Shown one piece after another: positions 36,490-43,593 of a stretch of DNA of 64,000 bases. Made by a program: the position numbers and the translations under genes. Where the stretch lies: the NCBI GenBank assembly GCA_946546945.1, contig CAMNOU010000005.1, positions 62,001-126,000 of the forward strand, written 5' to 3'. The DNA is from an uncultured Lachnospiraceae bacterium (GTDB lineage: Bacteria; Bacillota; Clostridia; Lachnospirales; Lachnospiraceae). The number at the start of each line of letters is the position of its first letter. The stretch's first letter is position 1. Under the pieces are notes generated by a model. The model was not told the DNA's origin. It saw nothing but the letters and a program-made list of their open reading frames with translations, and searched no databases.

Positions 36490-37173
36490 TCAGCCCTGGT
36501 CTGCCGTCATGACAGCCTTGTACCCGAGACCGCGGATTGTCACGATTGTAAAATCTCTGTTGTTGCGGAAACGCTCCCGCAGACGGCTGATATGCACGTC
36601 CAGTGTATGCGAGTCCTCATAGCCGCCCTCTCCCCATACATCATCCAGGATCTGACGTCTTGTAAAGGTCTGTCCCGGATAAGATAAGAGCTTATAGATG
36701 ACCTGAAATTCTTTTTGCGGCAGGACCTGTTCCCCGTTCAGATCGGTCACCGTCGAGTTATCGTAAGTCAGTACGGTTCCGGCCACATTGATAATGTTGT
36801 CAGAACTGTTTTGCGTACGGCGCAGCAGTGCCTGTACGCGAAGCAGCATTTCCTGAATGTCGACCGGCTTGATCATATAATCATCGGCTCCCACCCGAAA
36901 ACCGCTCTGTCTGTCACGGATATCTCCTTTTTCGGTCAGGAACAGCACCGGCATGTCATTCCCCGTGCGGCGGATTTCTTCCACAAAAGCAAAACCATCC
37001 GTGCCGGGCATGTTTACTTCCGAAATAATCAGATCCGGACGCATGGTTTCCAGACTTTTCAAAACCTCCTTCGAATCCTTTGCGCCAAAACTGTCGTATC
37101 CGTTTTTCTTTAACGTATTCAGAAATAATTTTCTCAGATCTGCTCCATCTTCTACTACCAGTATTTTAGCCAT
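36490..37173 (-). CDS. OmpR/PhoB-type regulator lacking the phospho-acceptor aspartate
   Basis: A 227-residue protein with an N-terminal receiver domain (residues 1-118) and a C-terminal winged-helix DNA-binding domain ending IVTIRGLGYKAV. In the receiver, the acidic residues at 8-9 (VVEDG), the Thr in FLTEKGD and the Lys in YMIKPVD are kept. The usual phosphorylated Asp is replaced by Glu52 in LIISEVNMPG, with codon GAA. No histidine kinase is adjacent. Glu often mimics a phosphorylated Asp, so the protein may be constitutively active. Three 17-bp direct repeats upstream may be its own operators. Ribosome site TGGAGG. Confidence 0.9.
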   Translation of the reverse strand: MAKILVVEDGADLRKLFLNTLKKNGYDSFGAKDSKEVLKSLETMRPDLIISEVNMPGTDGFAFVEEIRRTGNDMPVLFLTEKGDIRDRQSGFRVGADDYMIKPVDIQEMLLRVQALLRRTQNSSDNIINVAGTVLTYDNSTVTDLNGEQVLPQKEFQVIYKLLSYPGQTFTRRQILDDVWGEGGYEDSHTLDVHISRLRERFRNNRDFTIVTIRGLGYKAVMTADQG

Positions 37174-37209
37174 TGAATTCCTCCATGTATCAAATATTGT
37201 GTTTTTGTG

Positions 37210-37282
37210 TTTCGTGACTGCAGATTTCCTGCTTTTATTTCATGACTGCAGATTATGCATTAGTATTTCGTTATTGCAGATT
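37210..37282 (-). promoter_or_regulatory. Three 17-bp direct repeats at 28-bp spacing upstream of the OmpR-type gene
   Basis: Copies of TTTCrTGACTGCAGATT (plus-strand sense) start at 37210, 37238 and 37266 with an exact 28-bp period; the third reads TTTCGTTATTGCAGATT. They end 37 bases before the start codon at 37173. Regular spacing and closeness to the gene suggest cooperative regulator binding, possibly autoregulation. Confidence 0.65.
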
Positions 37283-37330
37283 GTGTATAAATTGCATATT
37301 CCGGAGTGATCCATCGATCCACCGATTTTT

Positions 37331-37506
37331 ATCTCAGTGTGAGAAAACCCCCACTTCTTAAGGGGCGGGTTATGACAAGCTCGTCTCAGTGGGGGGCCAA
37401 TCTCCCACTGAGATAAACGCTCCGCGAGGATGCGCAGGAATTCGGTTTAGAAGATGTCAGCTGACGCTGACCCGAATTCCGCGCCAAGTCTCGCGAGCGA
37501 GACTTG
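37331..37506. repeat. Modular palindromic repeat, copy B
   Basis: Reverse-complement relative of the element at 30212-30383, within the 355-base divergent gap between the OmpR-type gene and kamA. It shares the outer hairpin CAAGTCTCGCTCGCGAGACTTG, the central block with GTCAGCTGAC through GCGGAGCGTTTATCTCAGTGGG, and the end CTCACACTGAGAT. It carries its own about 55-bp insertion near the CTCAGTGGG end (including AAGTGGGGG/CCCCCACTT) that copy A lacks. Its hairpin end lies about 20 bases before the kamA start. Confidence 0.8.
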
Positions 37507-37528
37507 AATAGAAAGGAGGCGAACATAA

Positions 37529-38623
37529 ATGAATCACTGGACATCCCTATTAGCCCAGGGCTATCAAGATATCCGAAAACTCAGCACATTTCTGCACGTT
37601 TCTGAAGAGGAAATCCGGACATTGGAACAGGTGCAGGAGAAATACCCGCTTTTTGTCAATCCCTATTATCTGTCACTGATCGATCCTTCTGACCCGGACG
37701 ATCCGGTCCGGAGGATGTGCATTCCTTCCGCTGAAGAGTTATATACCTCCGGAAGTCTGGACACCAGCGGAGAGAAGTCAAACACTGTTATGCCCGGTCT
37801 GCAGCATAAATATGCGCAGACGGCGCTGATTCTTTCCACAAATCAGTGCGCAATGTACTGCCGCCACTGTTTTCGCAGACGTCTCGTCGGCATTTCACAG
37901 GAAGAGTCTGCTGTCGATCTTGTGCAGATCGCAGAGTATATCCGCTCCCACCGGGAAATCTCCAACGTTCTGATCAGCGGCGGAGATGCCTTTATGAACT
38001 CCAATGAAGTCATCCGGGAATATCTGTCTCTTCTGTGCGATATTCCGCATCTCGATTATATCCGGTTCGGCACCCGGACTCCGGTCGTTCTTCCCCAGAG
38101 GATCACCACGGATCCGGAACTGAAAAGCCTTTTATCTGAGGCCTCCCGGCGGAAAAAAGTGTATCTTGTGACCCAGTTCAATCATCCGCATGAAATCACT
38201 TCCGAAGCCGTCCGCGCGGTCAGAGAACTCCTTTTACTCGGCATTCCTGTCCGCAACCAGACCGTTCTTCTGAAGGGCGTAAACGATGATGCGCAAACCA
38301 TGGGGACTCTGTTAAAAGAGCTGACCGCCATCGGAGTCATCCCCTACTATGTCTTCCAGTGCCGCCCTGTCACAGGCGTCATGAACCACTTCCAGGTACC
38401 GCTCCGCAGAGGTTACCGGATCATGGAATCCGCGATGAATCAGCAAAACGGCATGGGAAAAAGCTTCCGTTTTATGATGTCTCATGTCACCGGTAAAATC
38501 GAGATTCTGGGATTCCGTGACGAAACCAGCATGCTCTTTAAGTATCATCAGGCAAAATATGATTCGGACAAAAGCCGTATCTTTGAACTTCCCATCTCTG
38601 AGGACCAGTGCTGGCTGTCCTAG
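37529..38623 (+). CDS. KamA family radical-SAM aminomutase-like protein
   Basis: A 364-residue radical-SAM protein with the CxxxCxxC cluster at Cys107, Cys111 and Cys114 (NQCAMYCRHCFRRRLVG). It also has the LISGGDAFM and GTRTPVVLPQRIT segments of lysine/glutamate 2,3-aminomutases. It is shorter than the 416-residue clostridial lysine 2,3-aminomutase, and instead of the GGGGK pyridoxal phosphate segment has SHVTGKIEILG. It may therefore act on glutamate or another substrate. Excellent ribosome site GAAAGGAGG. Preceded by the large palindromic repeat, monocistronic. Confidence 0.85.
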   Translation: MNHWTSLLAQGYQDIRKLSTFLHVSEEEIRTLEQVQEKYPLFVNPYYLSLIDPSDPDDPVRRMCIPSAEELYTSGSLDTSGEKSNTVMPGLQHKYAQTALILSTNQCAMYCRHCFRRRLVGISQEESAVDLVQIAEYIRSHREISNVLISGGDAFMNSNEVIREYLSLLCDIPHLDYIRFGTRTPVVLPQRITTDPELKSLLSEASRRKKVYLVTQFNHPHEITSEAVRAVRELLLLGIPVRNQTVLLKGVNDDAQTMGTLLKELTAIGVIPYYVFQCRPVTGVMNHFQVPLRRGYRIMESAMNQQNGMGKSFRFMMSHVTGKIEILGFRDETSMLFKYHQAKYDSDKSRIFELPISEDQCWLS

Positions 38624-38640
38624 ATTCCTAAAAAGCAATA

Positions 38641-38715
38641 ACCGGCCGGTTGCTGAACCCCAACAACCGACCGGTATATATGAACAGCCTGACCGGGAAC
38701 ACCCGGCCGCTGTAA
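38641..38715. terminator. Two hairpins after kamA
   Basis: ACCGGCCGGTTG pairs with CAACCGACCGGT (38641-38675, one mismatch). A second hairpin with CCGGG-AACA-CCCGG inside AACAGC...GCTGT follows at 38682-38715. Plus-strand T-runs are poor, so this may be a bidirectional or weak terminator between the convergent kamA and 87-aa genes. Confidence 0.5.
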
Positions 38716-38736
38716 GCAATAGGACATTTCCTTTTC

Positions 38737-39003
38737 TCATCTTTTGATCAAAACAGAATACGTTTCCTGTTCCAGCATTTTGTTTTTTACAAGATGATCG
38801 ATTGTATCCATGGTACCATGTTCTATTTCCTGTATCGATCTGCATATGATTTCTGCAAGCTCCTGATCAGACAGGCCGGTTTTTACAAAGATTTCTTTTG
38901 TTGATTCCGAAAGCAGCAAATCCATAACCGTAACAAAAGATTTATGAAGATGTCCGCCAGACGCATTACATACCGCAACCATCCGTACTTTAAAATCATT
39001 CAT
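38737..39003 (-). CDS. Hypothetical 87-residue protein
   Basis: A small soluble helical protein beginning MNDFKVRMVAVCNASGGHLH. It has the helix DQELAEIICRSIQEIEHGTMDTIDHLVKNKML. An AAGGGGG ribosome site lies ten bases before the ATG. No known domain recognised. It lies 60 bases downstream of the 34-aa membrane protein gene on the same strand. Confidence 0.55.
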   Translation of the reverse strand: MNDFKVRMVAVCNASGGHLHKSFVTVMDLLLSESTKEIFVKTGLSDQELAEIICRSIQEIEHGTMDTIDHLVKNKMLEQETYSVLIKR

Positions 39004-39063
39004 CGGCTGCTAACCCCCTTACGTAAGATTCTGACAGTGCGCGGCTTCATTCAAAAAGAAGTC

Positions 39064-39168
39064 TCACTCTCCCCACACTTTCCTGTCTTCTCTGCGTCTG
39101 TTCAACAGAACCGCCAGGGCACCGCCGATCAGTAAAATACCTAGTGTCATCAATAATAATTTCTTCAT
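39064..39168 (-). CDS. 34-residue single-pass membrane protein
   Basis: A short reading frame MKKLLLMTLGILLIGGALAV followed by LLNRRREDRKVWGE, with an AAAGGGG ribosome site upstream. One hydrophobic helix with basic residues on both sides. Its upstream region contains the GTTAGTAGAA motif also found ahead of the aquaporin and the histidine kinase, which supports a real, regulated gene. Possible roles are modulation of the nearby kinase or aquaporin (inference). Confidence 0.6.
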   Translation of the reverse strand: MKKLLLMTLGILLIGGALAVLLNRRREDRKVWGE

Positions 39169-39239
39169 TAGGCTTTCCCCTTTCCTTTTTGAAGTTTTAG
39201 CAATATTTTCTCAGCATAATCAGTTTAAGTCAGCAAAAC

Positions 39240-39258
39240 CAATGTTCTACTAACCTTT
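39240..39258 (-). promoter_or_regulatory. GTTAGTAGAA motif, site 1 (upstream of the 34-aa gene)
   Basis: Minus strand GGTTAGTAGAACATTGG, about 75-90 bases upstream of the start codon at 39168. It matches the sites at 40159-40174 and 42597-42617. Likely binding site of a shared regulator. Confidence 0.6.
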
Positions 39259-39292
39259 CCTTGTTTTTTCAACGGGATTGCAACTGAATTTC

Positions 39293-39334
39293 CCAAAACA
39301 AAACCCGGATCAGGCATATGCCCGGTCCGGGTTT
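39293..39334 (-). terminator. Terminator after the aquaporin gene
   Basis: Hairpin AAACCCGG...CCGGGTTT (39301-39334) with an inner GGC/GCC pair and a TTTTGTTTT tail on the minus strand, 60 bases after the aquaporin stop codon. Confidence 0.8.
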
Positions 39335-39395
39335 GTAAAGAGATTGAAGGGTTAAAGAAAAACATGATATTCCAACAAAGCAGCTGAACGATCCT

Positions 39396-40085
39396 TTAAT
39401 TTTCTTCCAGTCTCGGATAAACGAGTGCAGCAATAGCCGCGCCCACAAGGGGTCCTACGATAAAGACCCAAAGAGACCTGAGCGGTTCTGCGTTGCCCGT
39501 GATTGCCGCCCATACCGCGGGAGCGATTGAACGGCCCGGGTTCACGCTTGTTCCGGTAAATCCGATTCCGAAAATATGAACCAGCGTAAGGGTCAGGCCG
39601 ATGATCAGACCGGCGAATGAACCGTGCTGGAATTTTTCAGATGTTACGCCCTGAATCGCCATCAGGAAAATGAAGGTGAGGATAATCTCTACCAGCAGCC
39701 CGGCAGCGGCGCTCCCGTTGACTCCGGCAAGCCCGTTGCTTCCGAAACCGCCTGTCATATCCTCAATTTTTCCGGCGCCGAATATAATGGCAAGAAGTAT
39801 GATGCCGATGAACGCACCGATGATCTGGAAGATCCAGTACATCACAGCATCCTTTCCGGAAATTTTTTTGCGCATCAGCATAGCCAGAGTGACAGCTGTA
39901 TTAAAGTGTCCCCCTGAAATATTGCCTACGCAATAAGCCATGGCCATAACAGCAAGGCCGAATGCGAGTGCCGTAAGGATATAGCCGCCTCCCGAAGCAG
40001 CATCACAGCCTACGATCATCGCAGTTCCACAGCCCATAAAAACAAGAGTCAGTGTACCAATCAGTTCAGCAAAATATTTTTTCAT
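39396..40085 (-). CDS. MIP-family channel (aquaporin/glycerol facilitator-like) with altered NPA motifs
   Basis: A 229-residue six-helix channel protein. The two half-helix motifs that line the pore are GGHFNTAVTL and SVNPGRSIAPA, that is NTA and NPG where the family usually has NPA twice. Overall length and the AELIGTLTLVFMGCGTA start resemble AqpZ-type water channels. The substituted residues may change selectivity toward water, glycerol, CO2 or small acids. ATG 40085 has GGGAGGAG upstream; the longer frame from 40133 lacks a ribosome site. It lies next to a histidine kinase/regulator pair and shares a promoter motif with them. Confidence 0.9.
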   Translation of the reverse strand: MKKYFAELIGTLTLVFMGCGTAMIVGCDAASGGGYILTALAFGLAVMAMAYCVGNISGGHFNTAVTLAMLMRKKISGKDAVMYWIFQIIGAFIGIILLAIIFGAGKIEDMTGGFGSNGLAGVNGSAAAGLLVEIILTFIFLMAIQGVTSEKFQHGSFAGLIIGLTLTLVHIFGIGFTGTSVNPGRSIAPAVWAAITGNAEPLRSLWVFIVGPLVGAAIAALVYPRLEEN

Positions 40086-40158
40086 TGCTTCTCCTCCCTT
40101 TAAGAGAAAGTTCAGCTGACTTTGTCGGAACATTTAAATAACATAACACTCTTACAGC

Positions 40159-40177
40159 AACATTCTACTAACGCAAA
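40159..40177 (-). promoter_or_regulatory. GTTAGTAGAA motif, site 2 with promoter, upstream of the aquaporin gene
   Basis: Minus strand TTTGCGTTAGTAGAATGTTG, followed by a possible promoter: TTGCTG, 17 bases, TTAAAT. The motif directly overlaps the upstream side of the -35 box, a position suited to activation. It is about 75 bases before the start codon at 40085. Confidence 0.65.
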
Positions 40178-40189
40178 AAAGAGGGTTTG

Positions 40190-40984
40190 TTACTTCCCCC
40201 ACTCTTCATTCAGAATATTTGCAAGCATGTATTCTCCCCAGGAGTATTCGGACAGGAATTCTCCTTCAAAGGAATCCCTGGTATCCATGTTCTTGTCCTG
40301 CCAGGCGTAATAATCGCAGTCGAACAGTTCTGTATTCACGGTCTGTCCTCTCGGCGTCGGCACCAGAATATCTTGTATATCCTCCTTCCTCAGGGCGTTT
40401 TTGAGCCTCCTTAATGCATTATAATAAACGCTCATACATGCATTGCTGTACGGCCTGTCCTCCCAGAGTGTACTGTAGATTTCCTCGTTACTGATTTCCT
40501 TTCCTCTTCTGCTCACCACAAGCGCCAGTATTTCCTTGGCCTTTCCGGTCAGCTGCACCGGCTTTCCATTCTTTTTGACAAGAAATCTTCCGAACATCTG
40601 GATATAGATATCCTTATGCTGCCGCTCCGCCAGAAGACGCAGTTTCTCCATCATGATTTCCAGAACCTGTTTCGTATACGGCTTGATAATATAGTAATCG
40701 GCTCCGATCTCATTCGAGTCCCGGATATATTCGTCATATGCGGTGATAAACACAATGATCATATTGTTCCGGATCTTCTTTAACTCTCTTGCAAGATCAA
40801 TCCCGTTGATCCCGGGTATCTCCACGTCCAGAAAGGCTACTTCGATGGGATTGTTTTTGGCATACTCCAGAGCATCCTGCGCATCTTCAAATTGTCCGAC
40901 TACATTCAGGTCTGCCATGCCTTCCGTCAGCCGGACAAATTTTCGAATCATTAGTGGTTCATCATCAACAATCATCGCTCTCAT
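40190..40984 (-). CDS. Response regulator with SARP/Trans_reg_C-like C-terminal domain
   Basis: A 264-residue protein. The receiver domain (residues 1-120) keeps the phospho-acceptor Asp in VAFLDVEIPGING and the Lys in YYIIKPYTK. The C-terminal half has a winged-helix module (GKAKEILALVVSRRGKEISNEEIYSTLW) followed by a helical extension, as in SARP-type regulators. Its start lies three bases after the kinase stop codon, so the two are one operon and form a cognate pair. Probable targets are the GTTAGTAGAA sites upstream of its own operon, the aquaporin and the 34-aa gene (inference). Confidence 0.88.
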   Translation of the reverse strand: MRAMIVDDEPLMIRKFVRLTEGMADLNVVGQFEDAQDALEYAKNNPIEVAFLDVEIPGINGIDLARELKKIRNNMIIVFITAYDEYIRDSNEIGADYYIIKPYTKQVLEIMMEKLRLLAERQHKDIYIQMFGRFLVKKNGKPVQLTGKAKEILALVVSRRGKEISNEEIYSTLWEDRPYSNACMSVYYNALRRLKNALRKEDIQDILVPTPRGQTVNTELFDCDYYAWQDKNMDTRDSFEGEFLSEYSWGEYMLANILNEEWGK

Positions 40985-40987
40985 CTT

Positions 40988-42481
40988 TTAACCCTCCTTT
41001 GGAAGACGGATGGTTACGGTTGTGCCCGTGCCTTCCGTACTTTTTATATCAACCTCAGCGCCCATTACCTTTTCCAGACGGAAACGGATATTGTCCAGAC
41101 CTGTCGAATCCCGCTTCCCGTTTCTGATATCCCGGAAGAGTTTTTTCGTATCAAAGCCCACTCCTGTGTCATCCACCTGGATCATCCAGGAATCCGGTTC
41201 CTCCCAGGTTCGAAGAACGACGCGTCCTCCGGCTTTTCCTCGTTTATGTACCCCATGCCGGATCGCGTTCTCAACCAGAGGCTGAATACAAAGCGGCAGA
41301 ATGACAAATGCGTCCGCCTCTATCTCATAGGAAACCTCCAGTTTGTTCCCAAGTCTCATTTTTTCAATATTGACATACGCCCGGATATTTTCCAGTTCCT
41401 GCGTGAACGGAATCGGATCATCATTGGTCATCGCGCGCACGCAGCTTCGCAAATGGACCGTAAAATCGCCGAGAAGATCTGATGCATACTGCGGATCCAT
41501 CAGAATGACCTCCTGAATCGATCCCAGCGCATTATATAAAAAATGCGGCTGCATCTGACTGGTGGAGTTCCGGATACGGCTCAGCATCAGCTGCTGCTCC
41601 AGCCTCTCCAGCTCCTGCTCCTGCTTCTGCTGTTCCGTCAGATCATAGATCACGCAAAAGACGTGGATATCTCCGGAAGCATGTTCCCGGTACAGGTGAA
41701 AAATCGCCTTGCAGGGCTGGATGCTCCCGCCTTTTGTTTCAATGGAAAAAGACACCGAGACACGCCTTTCCCCATGCAGGAAACAGGAAAGCAAATAGGA
41801 ACTGCTGCTGACTTTGACATATTTTTCTCTGTTCTCAATGATCAGATTACGTGCGATCCACCGCTGTGTCTCATCATATCCGCTGATCTGATGATGGGAC
41901 GGGACATCCAGAATCGGTTTCCCCTGCTCGGTCTGATGCCCGTAACCGCTCTCCAGCGTTATGTCCTTTGAAATATTTGCTTCCATATAGGCTGCCGCAG
42001 TAGAAAGCACAGCTTCCAAACGGTTTTTCGATTTCTGCTGTATCGCTTCCATCGCGTCCTTCTGCGCTTCCTGCCGGCGGATCAGATTGTCGATATTTCG
42101 GATTCCCATCAGGATATGTAACCCGTCCTCCGTCTGCTGCCCGACAGCGCGAAGTTCATGAAAAATCTCCCTTCCGTTATTCATGATCCGGTATACAAGT
42201 GTGTAGTATTCCTGATTCTTGACCCCTTCTACCAGATTATCTTTCTGCAGCATACTGATGACATAATCCCGGTCATCCTCGGCAAGCAGCCGCTCGATGC
42301 CCGGCTGCAGAGCCTGCCAGAAGTCGTCTCCTCTTCTGGCAAGTTCCAGCTCCTGGTAAGAATCACTCTGATAATAGGTCTTATATTCTGACGTCTGCAC
42401 ATTGATATCATAAATACTCTCATATCTCACAAACAATTTGTTGGCGATCATTTCATATGTTACAGATTCGTTTTTCTTCAT
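40988..42481 (-). CDS. Sensor histidine kinase, LytS/YesM-type (His_kinase), cytoplasmic
   Basis: A 497-residue protein without membrane helices. The N-terminal 290 residues hold one or two PAS-like sensory modules, including FHELRAVGQQTEDGLHILMGIRNID. The phospho-acceptor His lies in SQMQPHFLYNALGSIQE (about residue 314), the signature of the His_kinase family of LytS and YesM. The ATPase region has LCIQPLVENAIRHGV and VDDTGVGFD. Being soluble, it should sense an internal signal. It forms an operon with the regulator downstream and has a GTTAGTAGA motif in its promoter region. Confidence 0.9.
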   Translation of the reverse strand: MKKNESVTYEMIANKLFVRYESIYDINVQTSEYKTYYQSDSYQELELARRGDDFWQALQPGIERLLAEDDRDYVISMLQKDNLVEGVKNQEYYTLVYRIMNNGREIFHELRAVGQQTEDGLHILMGIRNIDNLIRRQEAQKDAMEAIQQKSKNRLEAVLSTAAAYMEANISKDITLESGYGHQTEQGKPILDVPSHHQISGYDETQRWIARNLIIENREKYVKVSSSSYLLSCFLHGERRVSVSFSIETKGGSIQPCKAIFHLYREHASGDIHVFCVIYDLTEQQKQEQELERLEQQLMLSRIRNSTSQMQPHFLYNALGSIQEVILMDPQYASDLLGDFTVHLRSCVRAMTNDDPIPFTQELENIRAYVNIEKMRLGNKLEVSYEIEADAFVILPLCIQPLVENAIRHGVHKRGKAGGRVVLRTWEEPDSWMIQVDDTGVGFDTKKLFRDIRNGKRDSTGLDNIRFRLEKVMGAEVDIKSTEGTGTTVTIRLPKEG

Positions 42482-42596
42482 TCTTTGTCTTCTGTCCCTT
42501 CTCTACAGGATCATCCCTTTGTCTCTACCTGCATCATAGCATTAACCGGCCTTTTTGCGCAAGATATGGAATTTAAGTACTGCAGAATATACGAAT

Positions 42597-42624
42597 ATTC
42601 TACCAACGTCTACTAACGCAAAAC
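42597..42624 (-). promoter_or_regulatory. GTTAGTAGA motif, site 3 (upstream of the histidine kinase)
   Basis: Minus strand TTTGCGTTAGTAGACGTTGG followed by TAGAATATTCG. The TTTGCGTTAGTAGA part is identical to the aquaporin site. It lies about 120-140 bases before the kinase start codon at 42481. Confidence 0.6.
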
Positions 42625-42643
42625 AAACACCCTCGCCGTAAAC

Positions 42644-42888
42644 CCCAAACAAGCTTCTCACCCCGGGGCTTTTCAAAGAGTTTCCCACCGCAGGACCCAA
42701 AAGGACAGATACTTCCACACAGGATTGGGTCCCTGTCGGCCGTTCTGCGACTGAAAGACCCAAACAAGCTTCTCAGCCTGGGGCTTCTGAAAGAGTTTCC
42801 CACCGCAGGGCCCAAAAGGTTAGATACTTCCACAAAGGATGGGTCCCTGTCGGCCGTTCTGCACTTGAAGTACCCAAACAAGCCTCTG
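42644..42888. repeat. Tandem repeat, two 115-bp units plus a partial third
   Basis: The 460-base stretch between the histidine kinase and the T7SS locus carries two near-identical units starting CCCAAACAAGC at 42644 and 42759, and a third start at 42873. Each contains CCACCGCAGG and GGTCCCTGTCGGCCGTTCTG. Conceptual minus-strand peptides across it simply follow the repeat and are not believed to be genes. A diverged 41-nt part of the unit recurs at 56592-56632 on the other side of the T7SS locus. Confidence 0.9.
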
Positions 42889-42940
42889 AAAAACTATTAG
42901 AAAAGGAGTATCCTGACACCAGTCCTGACACCCCTATGTT

Positions 42941-43285
42941 TTAGTCTTCCAATGTTTGCAATTCTTGCCGACAGCGCAAGATCAGTTCGTCTCTCTTCCT
43001 TTTTTCTTCATGAAATCCTCTTCGGATCTTATCTTTAATGGTACCCTGAATGCTCTCTAATTCTGCAAACTGTTTTTCCTGCTGCTCCATAATTTCATAA
43101 AGCCTGGGATGACGAAGGCCATAATCATTCATTTCTTTCAGATTCTTTACCCTGTCTCTCTGACGAATTTCAGTCTGTGCTTCCATCTTGCGCATAATAC
43201 GCTGATACTCTGTGTCTAAATCCGCGTTTTCCCGTTCCGTCTGCCTTATCAGTTCTTCTAATTCCCTTTTCCTGCTATACTGCAT
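42941..43285 (-). CDS. Small coiled-coil protein, possible LXG-associated partner (Lap2/DUF3958-like)
   Basis: A 114-residue, highly charged helical protein (MQYSRKRELEELIRQTEREN, ending RQELQTLED) with no membrane helix. Size, coiled-coil character and position after an 87-aa WXG100-like protein fit the Lap2 class of small proteins that bind LXG effectors for type VII secretion. Ribosome site GGGGGAG. It is the last gene of the T7SS transcript. Homology to DUF3958 is a guess from architecture. Confidence 0.55.
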   Translation of the reverse strand: MQYSRKRELEELIRQTERENADLDTEYQRIMRKMEAQTEIRQRDRVKNLKEMNDYGLRHPRLYEIMEQQEKQFAELESIQGTIKDKIRRGFHEEKRKRDELILRCRQELQTLED

Positions 43286-43308
43286 AAGTTCTTCTCCCCC
43301 GACAAAGA

Positions 43309-43572
43309 CTATCCACGATTTGCTTCTGCCATCATTTCATCAAATCCGACAAAAGCAGATCCGAGGTTTTCGATATTGTTCGCAGCTGTAATCAGGCCGT
43401 TCCCGAAAGTAATATGGGTGTTTTCTTCAGCCTCAAACGCATCTTTGCTGTTGTCATTTGCGGTAATCGTTGATTTGGAATCTTCCGATCCCAGATCATT
43501 TCCTTCAAAATATCCGGCTGCCGTCTGGATATCGGAAGCCTTATCATTAATGTCTATCTGATCGATTTTCAT
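43309..43572 (-). CDS. Small T7SS-associated protein (TIGR04197/DUF3130-like, Lap1 candidate)
   Basis: An 87-residue acidic helical protein starting MKIDQIDINDKASDIQTAAG and ending NNIENLGSAFVGFDEMMAEANRG. Length and the C-terminal helix rich in Asn, Ala and Glu resemble the TIGR04197 group of type VII effectors/Lap1 partners. Strong AAAGGAG ribosome site. Located 24 bases upstream of the coiled-coil gene. The pair normally precedes an LXG effector gene, which is absent here. Confidence 0.55.
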   Translation of the reverse strand: MKIDQIDINDKASDIQTAAGYFEGNDLGSEDSKSTITANDNSKDAFEAEENTHITFGNGLITAANNIENLGSAFVGFDEMMAEANRG

Positions 43573-43593
43573 TTATTTTCTCCTTTCCTTAGA

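Noticed and set aside
42542-42881. Two overlapping minus-strand reading frames of 73 and 93 codons
   Set aside because: They lie wholly on the tandem repeat, translate the same repeat in different frames and have no supported start.
42644-42888. CRISPR-like array
   Set aside because: Only two long 115-bp tandem units and a fragment; no short repeats with unique spacers and no cas genes.
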